Shown: piece after piece, positions 11,372-23,387 of the stretch
How the letters are laid out: each line of letters begins with the position of its first letter
Numbering within the stretch: position 1 is the stretch's first letter
Assembly (NCBI GenBank): GCA_021029095.1
Contig: JAJOHG010000019.1
Coordinates: 1 to 64,000, forward strand
Length of the DNA: 64,000 bases
Direction of reading: 5' to 3'
Origin: Phellopilus nigrolimitatus
Lineage: Eukaryota; Basidiomycota; Agaricomycetes; Hymenochaetales; Hymenochaetaceae
Position numbers and translations under genes: made by a program
The notes under the pieces: model-generated
What the model was told of the DNA's origin: nothing
What the model saw: the letters and a program-made list of their open reading frames with translations, nothing else
Databases searched by the model: none

Positions 11372-13469
11372 TTAAATCCGCCAAAGTCGAGCCTCCCTGC
11401 ACACCCATGCAACCGAGCTCAGGCCGAAAGAATAAGCGGAAAGCACAAGCAATGCGGTTGTATTTGACGCGTACATCGTCGAAATTGAAATGTTCACCAA
11501 GCCCGTTGTAATGTTTGCCTTCAACATGCAATGACGATTTTTTAGATGCGTTTCACGACAGCGACGATTAAAGGTGAAGGCACTAACAAGTAAAAACAGC
11601 GCAAGACCATTGATATTTATTGCTTCGAGGAGTGCGGGCGCCTTTGATTGCGACTTTGATTTCCCAAATTTTGCAGACGTGTACGTTGACTCTGTGGACG
11701 AAGATGGTTGCAGTCGTGCACTTGTACTTATATAAGACTGGTTCGCTTTCTCAGCCAATGAAGGGGAAGCTAGCATATCCAGGAGGAGATATCCCATGAT
11801 GAACGACGTGTTGTACGCGGCAACCCAGATGACATATGGGAGGTTGGCCTGTCCGTAAAGAAGATTACAAATAGTCAGCTTGGATGGAAAGGCCGGCGGA
11901 ACAAGTGGCCCCGAAATAGATAATCACCAGCCTCCTCGATATCCCGCCTCCAGTACCCGTCACGTAGCAAAGACCGAGGCACGTCCACCACAGAATCGCG
12001 TACGACAACAACTCGATGGCTGTTTTCGCATCCTGCCGCTGCAGCACCTTCGTGTGCTGTCTGTCAGTGCCAGGAGTGCCATCATATGTTGGGGATGGTG
12101 GCGAGGGGCTACCGTATAGATGTAAGTTGTTTTGCTGTCTGCGGAAATCTGAAGGAGAGGGAGGTAAAAGCACTGTGCCGGCTGAAAGCCCGAAAAGATG
12201 GATTGCAAGGTAACCTGATAGTAAGTCCAACAATCAGTTACCACAGCCATTGAGAAGGATTCAAAGCGAATTGACGAGCCTATGAGCGAAACAAGTCCCT
12301 CCTTGTTTGCGCTGATGAGATTTGTCCGCGGAGAATTTAAAGTATAGCGTTGTAGCGGGGTGAGCGACAGGGCGATTTGATGTGCTTAACATCGCGAGGG
12401 TCAGAAGCGACGGAAGAAGAAAGCGAAAGAGAACGAACATAGTGCAACTAGGAAACCTAATAGAGAAATAGGCAGGTGGATTATTACCGGATGGAGGGCA
12501 ACCTGAAGGACGGGAAGGAGTGCAAGGGTGAAGAAGAAATTCCAATGGGTGCCGTATTCAGATTCATGTTCCTATACGACTTTGGGATGAGCGGACGGCA
12601 ACACTCTTCCGATCTGCTTGACACCTTACTGGGTATTCCGTTCCTTTCACGGTGATAACGCGAATGATTCCAAGGAAGAAAATAGGCAGCACTTTCTTAA
12701 TCACTGTGGCTAGTTTTGGCGAAGCAGGTGCTATCAGGTATACCGGGTCCTTCAAAATCGGTATTGCAGATACAACGCCTTGAGAAAATACAAACGACCC
12801 TACACCCAAATCCATCTAAAAGGAGACAATGTACCATCTAATTCACCGTTTAAATTAGAAGAGCTAAATACACGTACTAGAGAAACACCGAACGTTTCGC
12901 ACTTGGCCAAGGACCGCGGGAAAACTGGGAAGTCGACAGCGAGGATAGCCAAAAAGGTCATGAGTAACATGTGAGATCGGTATACAGTCAAGGATGGTAG
13001 TGGAGATATGGAAATGCGCGCCGTGGAAGAAACAGGAGATGAGGGGCCTGGCGAAATCTCGATTGAATGAGATGGAGAGGGAGCTCTTGGGATTTCAAAC
13101 GGTGATAATGGTGTCGCCTTCTCCGGTTTGGAAAAGATGGCATGGACGAGCAAGATGGATCCACAGAGGAAAAGACATAGGAAAAGAGGTGTTTCGGCGA
13201 AAAGCGTCATGGACAGAAGAAGAGGCAAGACCAGCAGTACCCATTCTACAACCAGGACGAGCGAGTTCGGCGATGAAAAACGCGAACGCACGGAGCCGTA
13301 AAGCGCGATTGAACACTAGATACATAAGATATGTTAAATGCCAACGGCTATTATGCAATTGTGCACTTACTATTGCGACGGCAGAGATGAGGTTGACGTG
13401 GGTGATGGTCGACCCCGTCGTTCCAGAGACAAACGCCTCTTTCGAGGCTTTGTAGTCGTTCCCTTCCAT
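11372..13469 (-). CDS. GWT1: GPI inositol acyltransferase GWT1 (PIG-W)
   Basis: Eight exons give 551 residues: 13371-13469, 12878-13315, 12630-12815, 12439-12571, 12280-12384, 11928-12214, 11588-11848, 11372-11518. Gwt1 sits in the ER membrane and acylates the inositol of GlcN-PI, an early step of GPI-anchor synthesis. Family landmarks in order: [11 protein letters not shown] near the N-terminus, [14 protein letters not shown] at about 180, [16 protein letters not shown] at about 246, [12 protein letters not shown] at about 298, [10 protein letters not shown], and a final ANITTGLVN block. Most of the chain is hydrophobic, as expected for a multipass protein. The donor after SLI appears to be GC rather than GT. 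The ATG at 13469 is preferred because the conserved N-terminus follows directly; an ATG at 13514 is also in frame. It shares a 206-bp divergent promoter with the F-box gene. Confidence 0.92.
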
Positions 13470-13675
13470 CCTAGCTTCAATCCGAAGTAGATTTGTTGAC
13501 TTCAAAGCGAACACTTCTATGTCGCGATCGTGAACATAATGAGGTTACAAACCAAGCGCTGCCAGCGGCGCGTTGCCGTACCCGCCAGTGTGGCCGAGCG
13601 TCACAAAAGACGTAACTCTGGGAGCCGCCCTTGTTCACAAACGACTCCAACAACCTCAGGACTCTAACGCCTCAA

Positions 13676-15393
13676 ATGCACCTGTACGACATGACGATGA
13701 ACATATTCGACATCGACGAGATTCTGCGCACGTTTCTTCAGTTCTGCGAAAAACCGACATTGGCGCGCTTGGCTCGCACGAACAAACTGTTTTCCGACCC
13801 CGCTCTCGACGCGCTTTGGGAAACCCTCGAGTCGTTTTCCCATCTTCTGAAAATCTTCCCTCCAGAGCTCATCTCATGGCATGCTTCAGACTCTACTCCG
13901 CCGAAACCCGTGAGTGTGATGTGTATTTACGGTGCGTTCCTGCTGATATGTTTTCGTAGACCGTGAATCATCTAATCGTGCCGAGAGACTGGAAGAGATT
14001 CGCAATGTATGCGCAGCGCGTTCGGACCTGGAGTCCGGAAGACCTGTCATACATAGAGGAGCCGGTCGTTGATCACATAGCGTTCGGCCGGAATCCGGAC
14101 TTCATCCTCCCTCGACTCACGCACATTGAAGTCACAGCTTCGACAGTTTCGGGCGTGCACCTACAGACGCTCATCCTGTGCCCAACGCTTGAGTCTGTCA
14201 CTATATGGAATCAGACGCCGAACGTATGGTCAACTCGCGCGATGAACACATTCTTCCGCACGCTGTCCGATCGCGCGCCAAATCTGCGCAAGCTCACAGT
14301 GCACTGGGGTGACGGTGTCGCTGTTACAGCACCATTCGTCGATGGTCTTTCGGATATGTTCTCTTCTAAAGTATCGGTCCTAAACTCGGTCAATTTGTGG
14401 TCTCCAAATTGCATTGACGCCAAGAGTTTCTGTCTTTTATCGCAGCTCCCGTGCCTCACGACGTTGCATCTCAACCTTATTAACATGGAAGACGCGTCTA
14501 CGATCTGTTCGGACGTCAAGGACCATGCAAGCACCTTTCCGGCATTGCAGAATCTCTTCCTCGCTGGAAACATCGAGCAGTTCTACAAGATGCTACGTTT
14601 CTTTGGAACCGCGCGCGTCATGGTCAGCCTTGGCTTCAGTGTGCGGGAATATCCCACTTCAAAACACCTCTTGCAACTACTCGGCTCTGTAGCCACAAAC
14701 TTCCCTGGACTGCGTATTTTCCAGTTCAATGTACCAAAGGAAGAGATCAGAACACAAGAAGTCAATCGGCTTTATCACTTGAATTCAGAACAATATCACC
14801 TCGACCTGACCACCCTTCAGCCCCTGCTGACGATGCGGAATCTCGCGGCCGTGCACCTCGAACTCGGCGTACCGCTGTATCTTTCGGACACGGACATGTG
14901 CGTCATCGGGAGCGCGTGGCCAGCGATCGAGGTGCTTAATCTGTGCTCGGACCCGTACTGCGAGCGCGCGCGAGCGGTACGTCCGGCAGCGACGGTTCAG
15001 GGGCTGCTTGCGGTCGCGACAGCATGCCCCGCACTGCAACACCTTGGACTGTTTCTCGATTGCAGCATCGGCATCTCCGAGGACGCTCTCTCGTCTGTAA
15101 ACATCGTGTCACGTGCTCTTATCAACCTTGACGTCGGGCGCTCGTGGGTAGTCGAGCCGCCACTCGTTGCGGCACTCCTGAGTGGCGTCTTCCCTGCACT
15201 CAAGGTGTTCCAATGGGCAGGCATGGATAGTCCGGACTCGTGGACGAGTAATAGCGCCGCGGGCCTGCAGTTCGCGCACTCGCCCGGCTGGCGTCAGGTG
15301 TTTGACCTCTTGCCAGTATTCCATGCTGTTCGCAGGAACGAACGTCGTGCGCTGAGTGCAAAAGGCGATGAGGTGAGAATGTTCGTGGATTAA
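13676..15393 (+). CDS. F-box / leucine-rich-repeat protein
   Basis: Two exons (13676-13909 and 13960-15393) with a 50-bp intron give 555 residues. The N-terminus (IFDIDEILRTFLQFC, then LARLARTNKLFSDPALDALW) matches the F-box form common in basidiomycetes, which binds Skp1 in SCF ubiquitin ligases. The remainder has irregular leucine-rich repeats (LPRLTHIEVT, LPCLTTLHLNLI, MRNLAAVHLELG) that would recruit substrates. The first in-frame ATG is 13676. Such genes form very large families in Agaricomycetes, and the target cannot be predicted. A decayed relative lies at about 46.7-48.4 kb. Confidence 0.82.
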
Positions 15394-18300
15394 TAAGCCG
15401 ATACTCGGCGCAGTTTTCAAAAGTCGAGTATAACGACAGTCTCATCCTGGAGTCATGACGGATCCAATCGCCTCTTTTTCGACGTCTTGAAATTTGCATA
15501 GAAATCACCTCCTTCAGCTCTGGACTCCCGAAAATAATTCCGATGAGTGCGTGTCGACCTTCATCCTCCTACAGTTCACGGCGCAAATTTTTCTTGTTTG
15601 CTTATTTCTTAAAATACCTTATCAATGAGTTTTCTTTTGAATATGTACAGCACTGTCAATGTATACCACCCAATGAAGGAATGCAATATGGGTTTCGTTT
15701 TTCACCCTCTGTGGTCCATTGTGCGCATGCGTACAAGTACAGAGTTTTTTTGAATTCGGCCACGTGGCGAGAGTTCTTATCCTTGTTTCCCACCGATTCA
15801 CTTTAACTACTAAAAAGTGTTTTCCTCCGTAATACTGCACTGTTCTTCTCAAATGCTTGCGCATGCACCGCTTGAAAAAAAATGATCGACGGGGATCGGC
15901 ATCACGTCATAAGTAAAGGTACACATGGATGTAGAAAGTCGTGGTGATCGACATTTGCCTTTTGTCTATCTTTACAAGTGCTTTGGCTTGCTTACCCCCG
16001 CTTAGCGCCCAATTTCAGGTCCGTAAGACATGCCGCTGCCATGCAAGCTCATAGCTGCCTTCTTGGTCCAGGTTTGCCTGAGCTGATCGCCACAAACACA
16101 AGCTGCTTTACTTGACCTCACATGCTTTGGAACTCATTCCTTCCATTGTTTCAGGTTTGTACATGTGGGTAGATAGGTAGTATATTATTGATGAAGGAAC
16201 ACCGGCTTAGCAGAATATATAATACAAAAATACGCATTATTTATTCAGGTGAATTATGCTCCGGAAGCCGGCAGTTGGTAATCTCCTACAATTCGTTTCT
16301 GGATGTTGAGGGCAAACGAAAAACGAAGGTGTAATGAACGACTATCCCATTTCATTCTATATTCTTGTATGGAATCCTCAATACGGTACCAAGAACATGT
16401 TTGCATTGCACCGTCGTTCAAACAATTGGTGGCAGAGCTTGATAATTGAGACACTAATATATCCATCGGGGTGCTTTACTTCGTAATGCGCATGGTACAA
16501 ATTATAAAATCGACAGACTCTGCTATTCTCTCCTTTCTTCTTCCTTAGACCGGGCAGTGTCCACAACATACTACTTCCGAGAACGGCAGAATATGTCAGT
16601 ACATAATTTCAGGAGCGTACTGCGAGCGGCAAATAACAGACAGCAAGAACCGGAAGGTCCAAGTCAGACATAGGAGTCTTGCGATGCCACACGGCATCCT
16701 CGGAGGTCCAGGAGGCTGACGCCGCTGACAGCGCAAGGCTAGACAGCGGCTTGCTTCGACTGGACACATCCGAGCAGCGCCAACTTCCGCGTAGCAGACC
16801 TGTCTGCCACCCCGCCGACAGCGCGCAGCTGGACGGGGCTGACACCATCGGTCTAGCTACATTACGGAAGTCGAGGGCTGGCTCCGTACGACGTGAACTT
16901 CCGCGGCTATTCGCCAGCAGACCTGTCCGTCTCCGCTCCGTTGGCGGCCGAAGCCGGGCTGAGCTGAGACCACATCGGAATGCCACATTATGGAAGTTGA
17001 GAGGTCGCCCGTGTCGACGGACGGCGAAACACAAGGGTCTTGATTTGTCGTAACATGAATATAGCGAGGAGTGACTGGTGGCATACGGGGGTAAGACTCG
17101 GGTAGGATACTGCTAGGCGAGGATGTGTCTGAGAAGGGAAGAGATTAGTGGCAAGGAGGTATGCCACCAAATAGCTACTTACATTCAAGAAGCAGCATCG
17201 TCATTTAGCCATAAAAATGGGCCGCACGAGTAAAAGGATAATATTTGAAGAAGAGATTGTCCCATTGAGGTGATCATGATGGTATGCGCTGGTTAGGCTG
17301 GCGGTAGATAGGTGGCACACGCTCTGCTCAATGGGACGTCAGGGAAGTTGCGATGAGTGGATGAGAGCTGCTTACCTGGATTGATGAGCGGCATACGGTG
17401 AAGTCCTCATGCTGAAGTAGGAGCTTTTCTCGCAGAAGAGGTGGTGGTAGGAGGGAAAGAGAGGCTGACGATGGAGGGCGCGAAGGGACGCGACTTTATG
17501 CGGTCCAAGACAACGTTCGAACTCCGACATAGCACGTGATCGTATAGACCATATTTGGTGCTGATCAGTCGGGTATAACGCACTGCAGATCCCTTCGGCT
17601 GGATGCTCTTCAGTTGTAAACACCAAATTCGCTACTTCTTCAGCCGCAATCTTTCTTAAGATTTCTCAAAAGACGGCAGATGGGTCGTCGTCATGGATAG
17701 TAAGAGAGCTTGTCAAAGATAAAGTGATTTAATTTCGACCATCTTGTACTGTATATGCAGTACTCGCTCGGCATCGAATGCAACATCACCCAGTTTCGAA
17801 TTGCATTTCGTACGCAACATGACATAAATCTCACCATGAGAGCAAAAAAAGTGAGCTTCTGACCGCCGCGTTCAGAAAATCATGAGCAGGTACGCTGTGA
17901 GGAACTCACTCGCGATATTACCATAAGTTTTTGGTATGACCACTGACAGGCATACAGTGTCTGATATTTCCGTTTTTCCGTTTCCACAAGGACCCGAGGC
18001 CCGATCCATAGTACAGTACAGAAGGTCCTCGCTCGGTTTAAGATTCCACGGAGTTATTTACATAAAATACTGTTTTTCTCATTTTATCTTGGCCTTAGTA
18101 TATTTCCATTTCTGTAATAGTGTAGTTCGGAGGCGAATGCATAACTACACTCGGGATCTCTGGATTCTCTTACGGCATGGTTGTTCACTGCAAGGGCAGG
18201 ATGAAGTGTCTGGGTACAGTTGTTGGGTGGAAAGCAAAGGACTTATATGCTCATGGGTGTAGTCGACAAGGCGCGGGTCTAGAAACTTAGCTGGTGGCCG

Positions 18301-18600
18301 TTTGAGTTCTGCGCGTGATCAGCCGACCCTGCTAAACCCGCGCTAGGATTTCTCATATCCAGAAATAGTTTGATTTAGCTCTCTAGTTTTAGCAGTCAAA
18401 TATATTTTCCCTCTGTTGTGAGAATGCTTCCCTCGATAAGAGCCTCTTGTCCAGTCACGATCGGTTTGAGCCGACAGGATGTTCTATTACCTTATGTTTC
18501 CCACCAAGACTCGAATAAGTCCATCCACTACTTTTTGGAGTTTCATATCATACTGAAGCGCGAGAATCTCTCGAGCACAGCTCAAGCCTTTTCACCAACC
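15394..18600. other. Long gene-poor region with GC-rich island
   Basis: About 3.2 kb with no convincing protein gene. The part to 16.6 kb is AT-rich. A GC-rich island at about 16620-17050 contains internal near-repeats (AACTTCCGCG followed by AGCAGACCTGTC, twice; ACATTACGGAAGT and ACATTATGGAAGT). At 17080-17400 a GTGGCATACGG-like word recurs on both strands, and an inverted repeat CCCATTGAG / CTCAATGGG flanks about 60 bases at 17263-17333. Splice-like signals on the minus strand could mean a spliced non-coding or small-protein transcript, but this is not established. Confidence 0.4.
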
Positions 18601-19385
18601 ATGAACTCGAATTGTCTGTCTCGTCTTCCTGCCTGGCTTTCTCACTGGTTTGGATACCGTGCGAATTCACCTCCGAAAACGCCAAACTACATCGCCTGGT
18701 TCTGGTCATTCGTCGGAGCATTTTCCGGCCTTTCTGTCCTCCAGGTGCGTCGTCGCTTTCACTACACCACAACTCGGAAAGGCTTGAACATCCCTACTAC
18801 AGGCCATTTTCGGACATGCACATTACTTCATTGGCAGAAATGTTCCGAGCATTATCACTAGTTATGTGGGTAGCATGTCCTTTTCTTGCCCATCACACTG
18901 GCTCATTCTACGCTCAGGGTGCTTCTGCGGTCTTGTGCTACGGCGTTATTGAAGCACCGCTGGCCCAACCTCGCGCCCTCATCGGAGGCCACTTCATCTC
19001 TGCCCTCATCGGTCTCTGCATCACAAAACTCTTCAGCCTTTCGTCCCACTTTGAATCGCTGAGGTGGCTCGCCGGCTCGCTATCCACGTCCGTCGCTATC
19101 GTCGTCATGCAAATTACTGGGACTACACATCCTCCCGCGGGTGCCACGGCGCTTCTGGTCGCCGTCAACGACGAGGTGTGGGCCATCAGCTGGTACTATC
19201 TGCCCGTCATCCTGCTCTCGAGCACACTCGTTCTTGTTGTCGCGTTGTTGATCAACAATATCCAGCGGAGGTATCCTGTGTATTGGATATCACCATCTGC
19301 TCCACTTATGTCTCCTGCCGTCGTGTCGGCGGATTCGAGCGATGATGCGGTTGAATCCAAGGAGATGAATGAACAGCGCGTTTAG
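18601..19385 (+). CDS. HPP-family integral membrane protein, copy 2
   Basis: Three exons (18601-18744, 18803-18865, 18918-19385) give 224 residues. The HPPAGATAL signature and hydrophobic segments are kept, and the protein is near-identical to copy 1 from GASAVLCYG onward. It differs by an extra 58-bp intron that splits LSVLQ from AIFGHAHYF, where copy 1 is uninterrupted. The C-terminal tail after the last span is acidic and divergent. It is convergent with pseudogene P450 C, mirroring copy 1 and P450 A. The ATG at 18601 opens the first family-like segment. Confidence 0.87.
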
Positions 19386-20053
19386 AAGTAGATGTCCCAT
19401 TTTCATTAGTTATCACTGTCTCATTCTCTCATTCTTGATCGTCTCTTCCAATGGAGCCGAAGCGCTCAGTATGTCTGACCCAATTGCTAAAGGATAGTAC
19501 ATTTGTACGAAACTGGTAAATTCTGTAACTGCACTTCTCAAAGCACACGAATGACTCTAATGAGAAATCTGGGCTCCACGGGTTCGCTTTCTGCTCTGCT
19601 TCAACGAGATGATCGGGATGGAATATGTATCGTATAAAGCTCAAATATCCAAAACTCAGTGGCTGCGACTAGGTAGGTGAAGGTTCACAATCTTGTAAAG
19701 GTCGCCAGGTCTTAGTGTTGCGAAATGTTCGTGGTTTAGAAACTTAATCTGACCGTCGCTTGCAACTCAAAAACTCAAAAAGGATCGACGTCGAGATTGA
19801 CGTCACCACAAGTCGAGTACAAGTTGATAACGACCTTCACTCAAATGCACTTCGTCTGTAAATAGGCTGCTGAATGCTTATTTCGACTAATGTCGTCGAC
19901 TATCTCTAAATTAATACCCTCTCACAGGATTTCTACAAATTAAAACCAACCATATTCTAACGACAAACACCATCTATACTCGTAAACCATTATCCTTCTA
20001 CCACTGTCGAGCGTACTTATTCTTTTTTGCTTGAGTATGTATCCTACTCTGTT
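19386..20053. other. Spacer between HPP2 and P450 C
   Basis: No gene. The portion nearest P450 C (about 19840-20053) matches the 3' flank of P450 A in inverted orientation, including an ACTCAAGCA / TACGCTCGACAGT stretch. Confidence 0.6.
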
Positions 20054-22157
20054 TTACTCCATCCCTAGGACCTTTTCGACATTTGCGTGACGAGGAGCAA
20101 GCTGAATTTTGAACGGCATCGGCGAACGTCCAGATAGTCCGTCGTATTCCATCAGGTCGATCGGTTCACCGGGCACCTCATGCATGTTGAACTGCCCAGA
20201 GCATGCGTGAAATCGTCAGCCAGATTTCACGCTCCGCGACGATCATACCGGGGCAGATTCGACGTACTGGGGAATTCAAATCCAGTCAGAGTCATTATGT
20301 CCATTTCGAAACAATTCAGCAAGACTTACCCTGCTCCGAACATCCAGTTGTCGCGCTCGTAAGCGTTCGGCAGATTGGCAGACTCCGTGTTGTTGGTGTG
20401 ATCGTTGATATATCTCTCGGGCTGCAGTATCGAAAAGAGAAGTGAGCAGAAGCGTCGTAGAATAAAATGCTGCTGTCCTTACGTTGAACTTGTGCGGCTC
20501 TGGGTGACGCTCAGGGTTGTGGTGCATCGAGTACGTGTTGAGAACCAGCACCGTGTCTTTCGGGATATACTGGCCCTTGTAGACGATGTCTTCCGATGCG
20601 ACAGTGCGGCGTGCCGAGCCAGAAAGGGTTGTGGACTCGTTCGACTTCCTTGACGATAGCCTTCAATGTTTCTGTCAGCTACTTTTGCACGACACGATGT
20701 AGGTGGAAAGGCGCACATGGCAATACGGGAGATCCTTCTCGTCCTCTATGGTGGGCAGACGGTCGCGGCCGACGACGCGGTCGAGCTCTTCCTGGGCCTT
20801 CTTCTGAATCTCTGGATATGCATGGAATGAGAGCGGAGAACCATTGCATAATCGAAGCAGTCTATATCCAAAGCAAGTCATGAGCGCCATGTGCAATAAA
20901 TGATTTTAAGACAGCTGCTCACCGTCTCAACACCACCGATCATGAACGCGGAAGCGAGAATCGCCATGTCGAGGTCATCGAGGTTCTCAGACTCGCGAGA
21001 GAGGATCATCGTCTTGGCCAAGCAGTCGGGCACGTCTTCGCCATGCATTCATTCGGGCCTCAATGCTCTTGATCAGCCCGCCGTAGGTGTCGACGAGGCC
21101 CTGGTGAAGCTTCTTGCCTCGCGCTTGCAACGGCGTAGTAAACCATTGTAAGGGCGTGATAAAGTCGACGAGGTTCGAGACGGGGCCCGTGCAGTTCCTG
21201 GTAGCGAAATCAATCAATTCTCTGACTGTTTCCGAGAAGAATCGCACACTTACATGAACTCACGGGAAAGCTTGAGTGCTTGGGAGACCAACGGATCCTG
21301 GACGCTCTCCGTGCGGGAGGCGAACGCGATCGTGAGCATGTTGTTCAATGAGCAGCGGCCGGCGTGAGGTTGCGGGTTGATTGGGTTGTTTCCGGCGCGG
21401 TACAGCTCCTTCAAAAGTGTAGTGGCTTCGTAGTCAAGAACCTGAGAATAACTGTCGACGGCACGTTGGTTCAACCAGACAGACGCGATTTTACGGTGCT
21501 TGCGCCTTGAAAGAGTGTTATAAATCGACCGTTAATCGATTTAGTACCACGAAGCTTACCAGCGGTCGTTGTAGGGAGTAGCGGTGATTCCCCTTCCAAC
21601 GAAGACAGTCTGCGATTTGATAAACATTTCTTTCCTCTAGAGAATAACAGTAAGTATGAAAGACTGAACAGCCAAAATATTTACGTACACTCGAAGTGAC
21701 CACGCCGTTAGGTGACAAGGAGATCCTTGGCAATCCCGGGTCGGAGATGACCATGAAAAGCTGGTTTCCAATCCAAAGAGAATACAGCGGGCCGAAGCGC
21801 TTGTACCAGTAGTCCATCATCATTTCTGGATAATGCGAAAGGAAAGGGAACGAGCCTGTAGTAAGAAGTTAGCCACTAGCGAATTTGAAAGTGTGAGTAT
21901 AGGACTTGCCGACGATCGGAAGGCCAATAGGTCCGCTGGGAATAGCAGTAGCCGGCTTTGTTGTACAGCTTGCGACTGAAGACGCTGAGAGACTTGTATC
22001 CGAAGAGTTCGGGGAGGACATATAGGCTTGCGAAGAGGAGGATTCCGACAATGACGATGGCATGGTTGTTAGTCTTGGGAGCGACGGAGGGAGTTGGACC
22101 GGAGAAGGGGTTCAGTCTGGGCCAGGCAGAAACGGCAGGAGAAGGTTGGATAGACAT
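20054..22157 (-). pseudogene. Cytochrome P450 copy C, frameshifted and mosaic
   Basis: The same nine-exon layout as copies A and B can be followed from the ATG at 22157 to the stop at 20054, but single-base changes break the frame in at least six places. Relative to A/B there are extra bases near 21947 (exon 1), 21043 (exon 5), 20822 (exon 6), 20604 (exon 7), 20266 and 20193 (exon 9). A lost base near 21737 and a gained base near 21710 in exon 2 offset each other. The change at 20266 falls just before the heme-loop codons, so no complete P450 can be made. Introns 1, 2 and 5 and the 5' flank resemble copy B; intron 6, exon 7 and the 3' flank resemble copy A. Intron 1 has the GC donor of copy B. 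Sequencing error would be an alternative for some of the indels. Confidence 0.88.
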
Positions 22158-22236
22158 GATCGAATGTGTAGTGAGTAGTGAGTATGAGAAGATGCCAGTG
22201 AAGGACTGATGATAATTGAGGATTCAAGCAGGAGTG

Positions 22237-22243
22237 TTTTATA
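22237..22243 (-). promoter_or_regulatory. TATA box of P450 copy C
   Basis: TATAAAA on the minus strand at the same distance from the ATG as in copies A and B. The core promoter is intact although the coding region is broken. Confidence 0.65.
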
Positions 22244-23387
22244 CGAGCCCAGAAAGCAGTGAAAGGAGTGAATTAGGGAGAGCATATGAAAATGATTTTT
22301 GGAAAGCATGGACTCCGATAGCTGTTGATTGAAATGAAAGGCTTTGCTCCTGGATATGCCAAGGGTACGACAGAATAATTTGAGAACTAGATGGCAACCG
22401 ATTGAACGGAAGAACACGGCATGTTTGGATTATCGTTTGAAGGTCCAGTAGACTGACCAAAGTTTCATCACGAGCGAGGTCCCGAGTCACTTCGGCGGAT
22501 TTAGGCCAATCACCAGCCCGTATGCATGTCGTAGGAAATTGACTGCATTAACTGACTTTGCAAGTATATTTTTGATTGTTTCTCCCGAGCCAATCAGCGC
22601 AAGTGAGTGAGCGAAAGCAGAAAAAGGCGCGGATTTAAGGATTTCATTGGTGACCGCTCAGAAAGATGGTGTCCTCCAATCAGTGAAATCGGAAAACCCC
22701 ACAAATAACTGATCACTGTAATTGATATTTGATCCGTCAATTACTGGAAATGAAACCGCCGCAGAGCCAGTGACGGCGGTCGGGGCTCGGTTTTGCTTGA
22801 AGCCTTTGAATCCGAGGTCAGCGATCTGGAAGCGGTTATTTACTATTGATAGGTTTCCCGCGGCTTCTCGAGTGGTCTCGAACTCTGAGTCTCTGTCCAT
22901 GGGATCCTCAGCCACGCGTATGGTAATAGCGAATATCGAACATCTGGCTTTCTGTCATTGTTCATCTTCGTTGCACTCCGAGAGGCGATGACTACGTTCG
23001 GACTTCAGCGTGCATGACTGACGGACCGGAATACATCGGGGGAGAGGGAGGCGATGCAGCGACTTCACAAAATCAGCGCTCCTCGGAACATCCTCTTCCC
23101 CCGCTCTTCGGAAGTGAAACGAGTCAAGAGAGAAGACGAGCGTGTAGAAGTGGCTGTGCTTGCAAAAATAATAGTATTGACGGAAGTTTAGTGATTACGT
23201 AACGCCGGCATTAGAGAATCGACAGTTTTTTTTAAAAAAAGTGCTTCTAATATGTATACTTCTTTCCGACAGGAGGGTCTATAGGTGCTCGCTTAAATAT
23301 CTGCTTCGAAAGGACTTAGTATAAAATCAACCCCATCCCTCCCTTTCGCCAAACAATGGCACGTTGGTACTAATAACCAGAGGTCCC
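22244..23387. other. Spacer between P450 C and RCE1
   Basis: Up to about 22735 this is the inverted counterpart of the P450 B upstream region. Beyond it, short open frames on both strands (for example minus 22658-22915) show no recognised domain. No gene is called. Confidence 0.5.
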
